Source: Leptodactylus fallax
Lineage: Eukaryota > Chordata > Amphibia > Anura > Leptodactylidae
Length of the DNA stretch: 64,000 nucleotides
Assembly: GCA_947044405.1 (NCBI GenBank)
Contig: CAMRHE010000157.1
Location: forward strand, 4,354,501-4,418,500
Direction of reading: 5' to 3'
Of the stretch, positions 13,587 through 25,914 are shown one piece after another. How positions within the stretch are numbered: position 1 is the stretch's first letter; each line of letters begins with the position of its first letter. Position numbers and translations under genes: made by a program. A model generated the notes under the pieces. The model was not told the DNA's origin. It saw nothing but the letters and a program-made list of their open reading frames with translations, and did no database searches.

Positions 13587-13996
13587 TTAAAGAGGTTGTC
13601 CAGGCTTAATTTTTTATGGCCTATCCTCAGAACAGGCCATAAATATCTGGTCGATAGGGGCAAACACCAGGACCGATCATCTGCACGGAGCCGCTTCTGG
13701 CGCCCGTCCTGTACACAATATGGGGCAAGAAGCAGAAAGCTCTGTCTGCTGTCCTGCAGCCTGGCACCTTCACAAGGAGCTCAGCTCCCAGTGACTTCAA
13801 TGGGATCTGAGCTGCAGTGATGGTGCCGACCGCTAGACAATGGAGCTTTCTGCTTCCGGCCCCAGGACAGATGCCCAAAGCGGCTATGTACAGATGATTG
13901 GTCCGGGGGCTGGGTGTTGGCCTCCTATCGATCAGATATTTATGGCCTATCCTGAGGATAAGCCATAAAAAAATAAAGCCTGGACCACCCCTTTAA
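13587..13996. mobile_element. TTAA-bounded foldback MITE (410 bp)
   Basis: Arms of about 70 bp pair imperfectly: the left reads TTAAAGAGGTTGTCCAGGCT and the complemented right reads TTAAAGGGGTGGTCCAGGCT. Both continue through TTTTTTATGGC.TATCCTCAG and GGCCATAAATATCTG. TTAA lies at both ends (13587-13590, 13993-13996). It is intronic in ARNT2. Related partial copies occur elsewhere in the window. Confidence 0.75.
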
Positions 13997-14531
13997 TAAA
14001 TTCCCTCCCAGAGTTCTAAGAAAAGATGCTCCAGAATTATTATTTCAGGGGAAATACATTTTTTTAAAAACAGACATATCAGCTCCTCTTCAACTTACGT
14101 GAAACAAGAAAACCCCTTTAACTTCACAGGCAAGTAAGGTCTAGGCAGAGTCCCCGTGCTGTGAATATACTGCCTAAATTCTTATCCTTCTGTTTCCAGG
14201 AGGCTTGTGAATCAATGCCATGGAAGGAACTATGGGCTTTGCTGGCTGAGAGCAGCCGGTGTGTAATCACTACTATATTTATGAGCTGTTTATTAGAATA
14301 ATGGTAATGTTTCCTACATCAAGGAGCCACCAAGACCACATAAAAACCAACATTAATTCTCATTTCCCACTTAGTGTTAAGTGAGGTGACTGAACAAATA
14401 AGTTTTGGCTTGTCAGCTGAAAAAACACTGGCGACTTTGTTAATGTGTACACGGTCATTTCTGTATGCTGCACCTTTTTTTAGCATGACAGTGATAGCCA
14501 TGTATAAATACTAGTGTATAATAGAAAAAGT

Positions 14532-14621
14532 GGTGTTGCCCGTAGCAACCAGATGCTTGCATTTTGTAAACTAATTTACAAAATTACAAGGAATTTTTGA
14601 CTGGTTGCTATGGGCAACACC
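14532..14621. repeat. Palindromic repeat with two X-box-like sites
   Basis: GGTGTTGCCCGTAGCAACC (14532-14550) and the inverted GGTTGCTATGGGCAACACC (14603-14621) flank an AT-rich core with its own GTAAACTAATTTAC palindrome. Each arm fits the RFX consensus GTNRCC-N3-RGYAAC. It is probably a small dispersed element. Confidence 0.6.
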
Positions 14622-15122
14622 ATTTCCTTATTGTCACTGGTCTTTATACACAGCCTCCAGCATTTGTATACATGAGCCCACATTCAATTGGTTTGGCACA
14701 AAATAGCTCAACTCACCAGGTAAACAGAACACAAACAATACTGATACATTAAACAATCATTTATTTTACATCATTGCAAGGTTAGTTTAACTCAATAAAG
14801 AAACCAGAGAATCCTTATGTTACTTCTGCAGATATTACACAGAATTATTCCTGGAATCAAAAGTCACCAGCAAACTTACATGACAGATAAGCAAGTAGCA
14901 GATCGGTGGGCGCCTGACCATTGGGACCCCCATTAATGACGAGAACAGGGGTCCCCAGTCAAGCATTCATTACTATGGGACCGCCGTAGACAGCTGAAAT
15001 AGAGAATGGGATGCCGGGCATCCTCACTCTAATGATCAGTGTTGGCCCTAGCACTTGGACCTTTCCCTTGTGGAATAAGTTATATTTGTGGGCAAATTCC
15101 TTAAATCATGGCATATAAGGGG

Positions 15123-15360
15123 TTAAAAGGAGTCTGTCACCAGGGTGAAGCATATGAAAATTCGTGCCTCCATTGCTGAGATATAATTTTTTTTTTTTTT
15201 TGCTCCAAACTACTACGCTCCACACTGCTCTACCACGCCCTCCTTCGCCCCTCCCTTCTTTGAGTGACAGGGCCAGGGAGTTATGCTGAAATCTCGCTTG
15301 GCCCTATAGAACTGTGTTGCTGGTTTAATATGCTTCACCCTGGTGACAGAATCCCTTTAA
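15123..15360. mobile_element. TTAA-bounded MITE (238 bp)
   Basis: Inverted ends of about 30 bp share CTGTCACCAGGGTGAAGCAT and start at TTAA on both sides (15123-15126 and 15357-15360). The interior contains TGACAGGGCCAGGGAGTTAT, which recurs at 33528. Confidence 0.72.
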
Positions 15361-15779
15361 ACTGCTGGAACCCAGCAGTGATGGCATGGGTACGCCGCTT
15401 GAGCACGCTCCTTCACAGTACCATGTTATTACAGATCATCAACTATATGCTCAGTGTAACACAATTGTTTGACACTTAGTAGGAAGAGGTCACTATTTTG
15501 TTGAGCTGTTTCTTAGTTTTAGTTCTGTGTTTTTGAAAGTAACAACCATATTTTACCATTATGACTCCTAGAGTGCTTGTCAACTATTTCTGCAAGGTTC
15601 CTGAAAAGCTAATCTGTCAACCCATGTGGCGATGTAAGAGCAATCCAACCATCAATGTATGAACAGGAAAACCTGACCTTTAGGAAGTCTAGAAAAATAG
15701 GTGACAACCCCCATGGGAGCTGTAATGGCTGCCATGTCCTGTGCAAAAAGAACCATCAGTTATAACAAAGGTGGAATAA

Positions 15780-16125
15780 AAATCTGTTCACTGGTGATTT
15801 TTATTTAATTTCAAATGAAATAACTAGTTGCCACTCCTGACACGTCTGTTTTGGTAAATACTTAAAATCCTCTGTGGTATTACTCTGTAATTCCTCCTGG
15901 AAATGTATACACAGATTAGAAATAGAGTGTTACCATTTCCCCATGTCAATTGAGCGGGTCAATGCTGACAGCGTCAGACACACCTATTGGCATGGGGAAT
16001 GGTAACATCCAGTTGTCAATTTAATTATTAATTTCCAGGAGGAATAAGAGAAGAATGTGACGGCACAGAGTAAAGATTCTCCATAATTGTTATTCCACGT
16101 GTAATAAAAGTACTTACTAAAACAA
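15780..16125. repeat. Dispersed repeat B, second copy
   Basis: TACTCTGTAATTCCTCCTGG and GGTAACATCCAGTTGTCAAT, followed by TTTCCAGGAGGAATAAGAG, match repeat B as a foldback with eroded ends. Confidence 0.5.
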
Positions 16126-16370
16126 ACATGTCAGGAGAGCAGACAGATCCAAACAATAGGATTTAATCCTTTACTGTCAGACTATGACTTACTATGCATA
16201 TAGAATTATTATAGTGGTTATACAGCACAGAACATGTTATAACTCCACCATAGCACACAAACCCATTTATGTATGACCAATAATACTCCTTTACGCAAGA
16301 GTGTACTGTACAACATGTTTTCTATGCCTTTGTATGTGCCATTGTAGGGAGTGGCATATGTTTGGTTACA

Positions 16371-16371
16371 T

Positions 16372-16419
<48 letters not shown>
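16371..16419. repeat. (CA)n(TA)n microsatellite
   Basis: ACACACACA followed by about 20 TA dinucleotides, in an ARNT2 intron. Confidence 0.95.
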
Positions 16420-16423
<4 letters not shown>

Positions 16424-16934
16424 ATTTATTAATGTTTTGCATAAACTGTAATGAAAAAAAAAAAATGTTTAAGAAAACTTGTGATACGGGCAATGTAAGA
16501 AGTAGGTGTATATAGGAGATTGTTTAATGCCTTGCAGGTCTTGATATGATCCATGGTCGAATTTCTAGATAGTTTTGACCACATATATGAAACCTGACAT
16601 AAGCCAGTTTGAAATGGCTGCATTACAGCTGTATTTTAGGGCCTGAATAAGAACCACAACATAAGGATCCCTGGGTTTTACTGAACCAGATGGCACTGCT
16701 ATGTGGTAATCTTAGCTCTGCTCAGTAGACCGTCTGCAGGTCCATGAACGATAACCACAATACAGATCCAAAAAATGCAACCAGTCTAAGGATGCATTCA
16801 GATGGAATCTGTCAGAGCATGGCAAACCACTTGTAAAAAAAAAACCAAAAAAAAAAAACAGAAGTCATGTATGAAGCCATATTGTAAATCTGAATATGAC
16901 CTATTAGTCTCTAGATTTCAAGCTCTAAAAAAAG

Positions 16935-17215
16935 ACCTGTCACCACTTCTCCATGTTGTGCTGTTCCTGTTATTACTGCTGGAATTTTATGACTAAATAG
17001 ACAATTAGGTGATATCAATGGGAGGTGGGGTCTCTGTACAGATGAACTCTGTCCAATTAGCACTGACATTATAGACATACCCCCAACTGGTAACACCCAG
17101 ATGTCAATATAGTCATACAATTCTAGGAGGAATAACCGAGGAATGGCGCAATACCCAGTTATTAGAAAAGATGCTCCTTAATTTCATGATGGGGTGGTGA
17201 CAGCTCCTTAGCTTA
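16935..17215. repeat. Dispersed repeat B, third copy
   Basis: CTGTCACCACTTCTCCATGT with GTGCTGTTCCTGTTATTACT on the left, and AGGAATAACCGAGGAATGGC and TGGGGTGGTGACAGCTCC on the right, form an inverted pair about 280 bp long. Confidence 0.6.
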
Positions 17216-17737
17216 CCTTTAGGGCAGGTTCACTACATAAGATGTGATTCCAAATAACCAAGTCACTCAGCAGAAACATAGGAATTACTTGTTGATGTAT
17301 ACGATGAATAAGGTCACATAGCTGGACCCCAAGGTGTCAGTACGCTTTCATGAAAAAATTACCAAGAATACACATTATGTATAGAGTAAACTATGAGTGA
17401 GATTCTCATTGAGAGATGTCTCATTTGTGCAGACTGCTTCTACTGTAGATTTTCCACTGTGTAAAGACCTGGAGACTATCAGTATATTGAATACTTTCCT
17501 GAGAGTGGAATGCAGGGCAGGACAAGAACACTATAAGGAGGCAGTAGACATTAACAGCAAAGGAGGATGACAGGAATCCAACTCCTACAAGACAAGTCAG
17601 GCCCATAAACCCAAACCTTCTATTGAATCTCCACAGTCCATCTGTAGCCAATTGGAGCACCTGCTAGATAAAGGCTCTCAACAAAACTTTCCAAATAAAC
17701 TGGTAGATTAATGATTTGCAACAGATAAGAGAAGTAA

Positions 17738-18300
17738 AGTGGTTTTCTGGGTAACAGATCGTGTTCACCTATCCTTCGGATAGGTCATAAATATGAGATT
17801 GGAGGGGGTCTGACGCCACCAACAACCAGCTGTTTGCAGCAGCCACCGGCAGCTGAACTAACACAGAGAACAGAGCTAAAAGCACGGCACATTCACTTCA
17901 ATGGGAACCCAGCACACAGATTACAAAGATAATGAAGCCGAGGTTATGGCTCCATTTTCAGTGTTAGGCATCACTCACACAGTAAGTAATATTCTGCTCA
18001 GTATTTGTAAGCCCAAACCAGGGCTGGTTGAAAACAAAGACAAACAATGTAAATGGGGCCTAACCCTGAACATGAACCGTAATCACAACTCTTTATATTT
18101 GGTATGCAAAGTTACTGCAGTTCAGCTCCCATTAAAGTGAATGTGCTGTGCTTTGTAGCTCCATTCACTGTGTTAGTTCCATTACTGCTGGCTGCCACAC
18201 ACAGGTGGTAGTTGGGGGGGGGGAGTCCAATTTATTTCACATTAATGAGTCATATTAAGGATAGGTCAACAATATTTAAAACCCAGAAAACCCTCTTTTG
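17738..18300. mobile_element. Long foldback element (~560 bp)
   Basis: The left (17738-17905) and right (18130-18300) segments are inverted relatives. They share GGTTTTCTGGGT, CCTATCCTT, GAACTAACACAG and GCACATTCACTTCAATGGGA, giving arms of about 160 bp with gaps. Internal sequence of about 230 bp shows no gene. Confidence 0.6.
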
Positions 18301-19083
18301 GGCTCTGTTCACATTTCAATGGGGCTGGCTTTTCATCTAATGTGTATGGGGGCCTCCCCAATCACCCCCAACCACAAAGGTCAGGCAGGCTGGATCCCAA
18401 CAAGCCTTATTTTTTTGTTGATGGAGAGGGTAAGCCACTGCCAGAGGTGTCTGGCAGCGACTTACCCCCTGCACCTATTGAGAACACATGCATGCCCAAC
18501 CAAATCAAGAGGGACTGTGTATCTCTGTACATTGAGGCTACTGCAAAATAACCAATTTGATTTACAAGTGCAAGACCCTATTTATTAAAATCACATTAAT
18601 GGGACCTAATAGCTAGGATGATAAATTTATTATGATATATGATGTTTTACAGGTATATGGCGCTCGGTTAAGAGGTTCAGGTACTAATTATACCCATTAT
18701 AGCTATTTGTGGGGCAGGTTGGGCTGAGGCTTCTGCATGATGCATTAATAGGTCTTCTGCATTAATGACTGGCTGGCTATACAATTTTATATAATTTGAG
18801 CCTGTTTTACTGATACGCTGGATAATTACAACTGCTTAGCCTAAGAAGAACAGAAAACTGCAACACCCACCATTCCTGAAATTGTCCCTTCTGGTTTTAA
18901 AAAGGAGTCTGTATTCTGTGCAATATTTGGCTGACATGAGATGGAAATGTGGAAGACATACATGGTGACCTAAACATAACTTGTAATCCTACCTACGGAA
19001 AGCAAAGATGGAAACAGAAGATGCAAACAAAAGAAACTTATATGGAGAGGAAGCAAGGCAACAAGAATGTAGTATTCACCAAC

Positions 19084-19131
19084 CTTGAAAATTTACTGGG
19101 TCCTTCTCCATCTTCATCATCAAATTCCATC
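19084..19131 (-). CDS. arnt2: ARNT2 exon 4: 48-nt microexon-sized acidic linker
   Basis: The exon lies between the acceptor CTATAG (first base 19131) and the donor TCAAG|GTTGG (last base 19084). It is 48 nt long. It supplies the last base of Gly-48, then MEFDDEDGEGPSKFS, then AG of the Arg codon completed by exon 5. It corresponds to the MDFDDEDGEGPSKFSR segment that leads into the ARNT2 basic region. The length is divisible by three, so skipping would keep frame. Confidence 0.92.
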
Positions 19132-20056
19132 CTATAGAAAATAAGAGGCCTGTAAGCTGGACATTTAAGTCAATAGAAAATGCATTAGGATGCCTATGAC
19201 AGTAGCAAGACTGAATCAACAGATTAAGGTAGTAGTTCTTTTTGGACAATTCTTTATCAGTTTCTCAATGACTAACTGGTAAGGAGAGTTCCATTCTTGA
19301 GACAACCCATCCTCAACTGTTACTGGAAGGAGAAAGCCAAAGATGAATACTCCTTTTTGTTCCATAAAATCCATTCAACTGTTCAGTGATTTCAATGGAC
19401 CTGCTGGATCTTAGGGATTCAGCTCTGCTACTATATCATGCAATAATAGGACACTTTACAAGGACTTGTAGAAACCTCACTACTCAATAAATATTGCCAG
19501 CATCATGCCATGAAAAAGGTTTGTGAAATGACAGAATGTGACAAATATGCATCAAAATACATTAAAAAAAACAGGAGAGAAATCCTGCTACAGTGTGCAA
19601 CTATAATATAGGAGACTATTTACTTTCCAGCAAGACAATGTCCCTCAAACATAAAGCCCAATGAACAGAACGAGTGACACTGCAGAATTTGGCATACAGT
19701 ATGACTGTGGCAGTGCCAGTTATTGCAGCTTAGCCCATTCAATTGGATGAGCTACATATCTAAATCACATGGATGCTGTTGTGTTAGGGATCCAGCACTC
19801 TAGTGAGCGATGCTGCTCTTTTAATTCTGCTGACAAGTAGAGCACTGAAGATCAATTTTTCACTATGGATTTTTTTCCATGATTTGTTAAAATTATATTC
19901 ACTTTACTGGTATTGTTATACGCTGTGGACTACAAGACTCCAGACAGAAAATCTGCTGTGTAACTGTCCCATGTGACCGACCATACCGTAAGAAAAAAAT
20001 CATTCAATCTGTTGTACTAGATGCCTCCTCATTGCTTGTACTGATGTTTCAGTGAC

Positions 20057-20557
20057 TTAAAGGGGTTTTAGGACTTTTTAACTGATGACCTATGCTTGGG
20101 GTAGGTCATTTACTGAACCCAGGGGCCCAGTGGAACATCTGGTAGCGGCCATATGACATCACGTTCATTGGTCACATGGCCTGATTGCAAATGAGTGGTA
20201 TTCAAGTGAATGTACTGAGATGCTATACTAAGCACAGCGTACCATACCAAGCACAACACCATACATATGTAAGTACTAAAGAGACTGCATCGCTTCCGCA
20301 AACGCTGCAGCCTCTTCAAACAGCTGATCAGCTGGGGTCTGGGTGTCGGACCCCTGGTGATCCTTAAAGGGGTTGTCCAGGACAATCTTTTTTTTTTTTT
20401 TATATTAGACCGGGTAAGGTGAAGAAAAACAAAACAAAAAACACTCACCTGTCCCCTGTTTTTTTTTTTTCCCCCATTATCTTGGACAACCTCTTTAAAT
20501 TGATGACCTAACCTAAGGATAACTCATCAAAGAATAAGTCTGGAAAGACCCCTTTAA
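20057..20557. mobile_element. TTAA-bounded foldback MITE, host of a nested insertion
   Basis: Outer ends: TTAAAGGGGTTTTAGGACTT on the left and its degenerate complement (CTGGAAAGACCCCTTTAA) on the right, with inner ATGACCTA..TTGGGGTAGGTCAT and GATGACCTAACC..AAGGATAACTCATC arms. TTAA occurs at 20057-20060 and 20554-20557. A second TTAA element sits inside it at 20364-20498. Confidence 0.65.
20364..20498. mobile_element. Nested small TTAA MITE (135 bp)
   Basis: Starts TTAAAGGGGTTGTCCAGGAC and ends TTGGACAACCTCTTTAA, with long T runs inside. Removing it restores a continuous GTGATCC-TTAA-ATTGATG in the host element. It belongs to the same end family as 2688-3008. Confidence 0.65.
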
Positions 20558-20577
20558 TTTATAAATAATATATATTG

Positions 20578-20853
20578 CAGGGCTGTGGAGTCAGTAGGAT
20601 AAAGCACCAACTCTGATTCCTCTACTTTTCCACAACCCATATCGGAATTCTTTATAAATGGCTGATATCCATGGTCAGTCAGATACAGTAAAGATCCTCT
20701 AATTCATACAAATAGCCAGTCATTGAATTCCTATGAAAGTAAATATGCAACAAACGATACATCTAATTAATCATACAATACCAATAACTATATCATTAAA
20801 AAATAATCACTTTGGAGTTGGAAGTTTTCTCTGACTTGGACTCCACAGCCGTG
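20578..20853. mobile_element. MITE with GGCTGTGGAGTC ends
   Basis: Begins GGGCTGTGGAGTCAGTAGG and ends GACTTGGACTCCACAGCCG, an inverted pair, with an AT-rich middle and repeated CCAACTC/GACTTGGA motifs. It resembles a hAT-like MITE frequent in amphibians (recalled, unverified). Confidence 0.55.
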
Positions 20854-22744
20854 ATATATTATATTGTGCTGTTACAATACTGTGTGGATGTGCTGCCTTC
20901 AGACATACAGGACTGCTTTGAGGCCATTTAGCTGTGTCTACAGTCTCACAACATGATTAGTATGCGCCGTGAGGTGTAATAACTTTTCCCACCATCCTGG
21001 TCCAGGAAACAGGAAACAAAGGAGATGTGAAACATGGGCTTGCTTTAAACAAACACACGCCTCTCTTCCCATTGATAACCGGATGATTCTTCCCTCACAC
21101 GGAAGGGAGGAGACATCTTCATTCCCCAATGAATTTTTGAAAGGTAGAGAAGTGTTTGACAGCTCACATCCTACTCAGAAACCACCAGCAAGGCGATGCT
21201 CTGTTCCTCTGTGAAATCCACAGGATGAGTTCCTCCCTCATTGTAAGATACAAATAAGTTCTTGCTTCCGATAAGCCAACCTAAAGTGCATCGCAGTTGT
21301 ATTATGACTTCTTGTCGCAAACTCAAAGACCACATTTTTCTGCCATAGATCCTGCTGTAAATCTGCAGAATCCACAAAAAAATAAATAAATCTGGGCTAT
21401 GGATTTTACTCCTATACAAAGAAGTAGTGAAATCCTTTGTCAGGAATATTTCTGCTGCATGTGGACAGTGCTTGTAAAACCCCATACACATGTATTGTAC
21501 GGTAGTTTGCTATGGATTTGAGGTGTGTATTCTGCATCGAAAATCTGAAGCAAATACTAGACTTACCTTTAGGTTGTAAAGAAGCTCTCAGTAGGTGTGG
21601 TAGCTGAAACCCCTGGCAAGTAACTATTATTGCTAGAGAAAGATACAGGTGACCGTACATTTGTATTATACCGTCTTGCCATGGTTCTCATGGTTCACTT
21701 AGTAAATGTTAAAAATATTGGGATTTATGAAGACTTGTATTCAACACCAGCCTTCATATCCTGGGCACTGGCAGAAGGAGGCCTCTTTATAAGTCATGTG
21801 CACCCTCTAGCGGACCGTGAATCTGCACACTGAAATACACACAAGCTTGAAGCTAGCATCGATTTCAAGCATCATTTATGCCAGTAAACTAGCGGAAATG
21901 ATAATAAATCTAGCACACTGCCCACACCACGTCCGTGTCCAAGGATGACGCAAAACAGAAAAAGTAGCTAATTTTTGCAGAAAATCTTATTTCCACAAAA
22001 AATTGCTACTTTTTTATGTCTTGTACTCCTGATAACTGGGGTACAAGGCATAATAAATCGGCCCCATTGTACTCATTTCAACTGTGCAACAAACTTTCAG
22101 TCACATGTGCAGGACAAGGTTAAGGCAGCTCTTTAGATTCAGACTTGATGTGAATGACTAAAATTCCATTAACTGGCAGCAAGTAATCTTGCCATTGGTA
22201 AGGAAATGAAGCACAAGAGGAGAGATGCAAAAAGACTTGTAAAGTTGTTCAGCACATCCAACTACATCATTTACTGAATTATTATCCTGGCCTGGAAAAA
22301 ACAGGACTGGAATCTGAATGGCCACAATAGGCAACTGCTCCACTTTTCCACTGCACTAGTTTTTATAGTACAGTGGTTTTGCGGCTTCTGTTTTACGACA
22401 TGATACTGCCATCTACAGATGCAATCCTTAAACTGCACAACTGTGAGCAAAATAGTCTACAAACAATAGCACTAAAGCCATATAAACTGATAGACGCTTA
22501 CCTCCAAGAACAGAAAATATAATCTTCCAAATTGCATTTGGCATGCATGAATAGCATTCTGTGGCTAGTAAATTGCTTTCTTCACTATTGTTGCTTGGCT
22601 TTCATACTTTATTTCAACATATTGTTCAGTTCTTTACAGACATTGTCACTGTTACATGGGTAGAAGTACCAGGACATCAGATATATCAGCTGCTATGAGA
22701 CCCAACAATTAAGGGGGCTCCACTGACACCTAGGGTGCATTTAA

Positions 22745-23110
22745 TGATAACTATGGAAGTGGAATGCCTGTATGTGACATCATTATAACCACTTACTTTA
22801 TATGCTATGATGTCACAGTGTATATGAACTGTTATTTTTTTGTGTGTGCATAATAATCCCTGTGCTATGATATCATAGTGGATAGTATTCTTGTATTGTG
22901 ACATCACTGTGTGTATTATCTCTGCACTGTGACATCACTGTGTGCATTATCCTGCCACTGTGACATCACTGGATGCATTATCTCAGTATTGCGATATTAC
23001 GATGTGCAGTATCCCTGTACGGTGACATCACTGTGTGAATTATTCCTGTACTGGACTTCATTGTGTCCATTATCCTGGTACTGTTACATCACTATGTGCA
23101 TTATCCTTGT
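22745..23110. repeat. Diverged ~31-bp minisatellite
   Basis: About ten degenerate tandem units close to CTGTGACATCACTGTGTGCA plus TTATCCCTGTA. The best-preserved units are between 22890 and 23060. It lies in an ARNT2 intron. Confidence 0.65.
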
Positions 23111-23284
23111 GTGTAAAAGAGACCAAAATAATTGTACACTTTTCAAAGTTCTAAACTTGCTACTTAAGGTGGTCATGGTATAGTGGGACCCCCTTACAAG
23201 TTTTGCTATGGGGCCATATGGTTACTTGTTACACTCCTGTACTGTTCACTGTGTGTAGTAGGGCTCACAATCTAAATTTTCTAA

Positions 23285-24306
23285 TACTGTGTTTCTCCGA
23301 AAATAAGAAGTGCCGTATATTATTTTTTTTTTCCGAAAAAAGGGCTAGGGCTTATTTTCGGGGTAGGTCTTAATTTTTTCCATGAACAACAATCACACAT
23401 TTGATCACTTTTTATTTAAATTTTTATCAGAGGTGAAACAGCAAAAAATCAGCAGTTCGGCACTTTTGATTTTTTTTTTTCCGCTACGGTATTCACCATA
23501 GAGGCAAAATATTTTTATAAGTTTGTAGAGCAGGCCTTTTTGGACTCACAGTAATATTTTAGTTTTATATGTCATAGACCAGGCTCAATAGTAATATTCC
23601 TATGACAGGCCTGGGAACCTTCATAAGGCTCCCGGCTGTCAAAGTAACAGGTCAGCTCCTGCGATCTCGCCGCGCGGGAGCCGACCTGCAACGTGAAAGG
23701 TAAAGAGCCGTTGGCGACTGGACCGGGGATCGTTGCTCTGCTTTGGGGGTTGGATTTGGGTGAGGGGGGGGTCACGGACTGGCACACTCAACAATGCCCG
23801 CAATCAGAATGGACTGTGATCTCAGGCATTAACTGCGGTTCTCTGCTGTACAACGGAGACTTGGTATAGTAGCTATATAGAGGGTTGGGACCAGCCCTAG
23901 GGACTGTGGGGGGGGGGAGGTCACACTTAACAATGCCCGCGATCAGAGTCCACTGTGATCGCGGGCATTAACTCCGGCGGTTGTACTACTTTGGTGGGAA
24001 GGAGGGGGGGGGGGGGTCACGCTCAACAATGCCCACGATTAGGGTAGACAGTGATCACGGGCGTTAACTCCAGGTCTCCGCGGAGACCCAGTATGGTAGC
24101 TATGGTAGCCGCTCTGCAGCAGAGTGTCCGCCATCTTTAAGGACCCGGAATCTGTTGTAATCGCACGGCAGATGAAGGGAAGGGGTTAAATTAGCTAGGG
24201 CTTATTTTTGGAGTAGGGCTTATATTTCAAGCCTACTCCAAAAAACATGAAAAATCTAGCTAGGGCTTATTTTCTGGATAGGTCTTATTTTTGGAGAAAC
24301 ACGGTA
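23285..24306. mobile_element. 1.0-kb foldback element with three G-run/hairpin modules
   Basis: Terminal repeats of about 23 bp match: the left reads TACTGTGTTTCTCCGAAAAT and the complemented right reads TACCGTGTTTCTCCAAAAAT. Subterminal GCTAGGGCTTATTTT..GG repeats occur on both sides. The interior holds three related modules (about 23762, 23908 and 24002), each with a run of eight or more Gs, then CAACAATGCCCGCGATCA and an inverted TGATCGCGGGCATT. No transposase frame is seen. Confidence 0.7.
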
Positions 24307-24430
24307 GCAAGTCTTTGGAGGGTGGGAGGAAACCCATGCAAACACAGGGAGAACATACACAAACTCTATGCAGATGTTTCCTTTGACTGGATTCAAACCC
24401 AGGTTGAGGATTCTGTCAGGACTTTGTTTT
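24307..24430 (+). mobile_element. Dispersed repeat (GGAGGAAACCCATGCAAACAC type)
   Basis: GGTGGGAGGAAACCCATGCA, ACACAGGGAGAACATAC and GGATTCAAACCCAGG form the consensus of a dispersed repeat known from fish and amphibians (recalled). It directly abuts the end of the 1-kb foldback element. Confidence 0.5.
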
Positions 24431-25914
24431 CAACTCAAACTCTATATTATATGATAGAACCCACTATGATAGAAATCCATCAGCAATGTATGTAAATGGG
24501 ATACTTTATGTCAGGTTCATATGTGCAAGAAAAAATACAAATGGTGCTGATTTACTATGCATTCAGTGCATGAAAAAGTCTTAAATTTTGGCAGATATGG
24601 TATTTTGTTTGTAGAAAACTTGACACTCATACATTCTGCACCCCACACACCATATTTCAAAAAGAGTGCAGCGTAAGGTGGGGATCAAGGCAGGGTGGAG
24701 TGGGGATGCCTTGGCCAGAGAGAATTACTATAACTTGTTCCAGAAAATGGTTCAAGTAATAGGTAAAATTTGCACCAGCCTCCGGTTTCAGTTCTGGTGC
24801 ATGGTTCCTCCTAAGATATGCCAGAATTATTAAGAAGCCAAAACCTTTTTATTAAGACGCTGAAGCGTCTTAATAATTCTGACGCACCTAGCATCAGCAA
24901 GAAGCGCCAATCTTAATACATAGTCCCCATGGTTTTTAGAGTACATTGCATATTTATTACTGAAGCAAATTCCATGCTGAAAAGTCGCAAATTTGCTGTA
25001 TTACTTTACAAGGGAACAAACATCTGCGCAGATCTGCAATTCAAACTGCTGCAGACTTTACAAATTTTAGCCATAGATTTCCGCAGCGGATTTCCTTGCC
25101 TACAGCCATGACAGTTCTGATTACAAATGGATCCCAGCAAAACCTGAGAAATATCCATCAGATTTCAAGGACTTTTGGCTGTAGTTCTGTTGACTATGCA
25201 ACTTTGGCTCTAAAAAACATTGGTGCCCCAATTAAAAGAAGAAACCTCCAGTGTACATAAAGCCAAGGCTACATTTTTTTGTATTAAACAAGACAACAGA
25301 CCAAAAAAAATGACATTATTATTCAACAATGGTAGGGACAGGGTTGTAATAACGACTAATGCTTCTATATGACATTAGTTGCATGTTGCTGCCCTCTGGT
25401 GGTAGGATCCCTAAATTACAGAAGCATAAAAAATGCCTTATTCTGCCACATACACATATTAATTTTTACTTTTCACTTTTTATAAGAATCAATATAAAAC
25501 TTCAATACATAAATTCATATCTGGCAATGAACATAAAAAATGTATTTATCACTTATATAAATTTATATTTGGGGAACTTGTGAGTGGCTGACTTCAAATT
25601 AAAATAGCTACCAAGGCTACCTAAGGCTTACTACAATACTAATAATAGGAAAATTCCTTTAACATGGCATCAGTGGAAGCTGGTATGAATTATCAAATAT
25701 TAATGTATTTTCTCAGCTCTGCCTATTGTTTCTGGACTATTCAGTCATTGCATGTAAAAGATACAATCAATGACTAATAAGCCTGCATTATGTACTGGGA
25801 GTCTCCATACACTGCAGCACTATTGGTTGAGACTGGCTGATGTGCACAGGTAAAGGTCATCCACAAGCTCACCAAGACATAGAGGGGTCAGATTACATGC
25901 TGATCTCAGAATAT

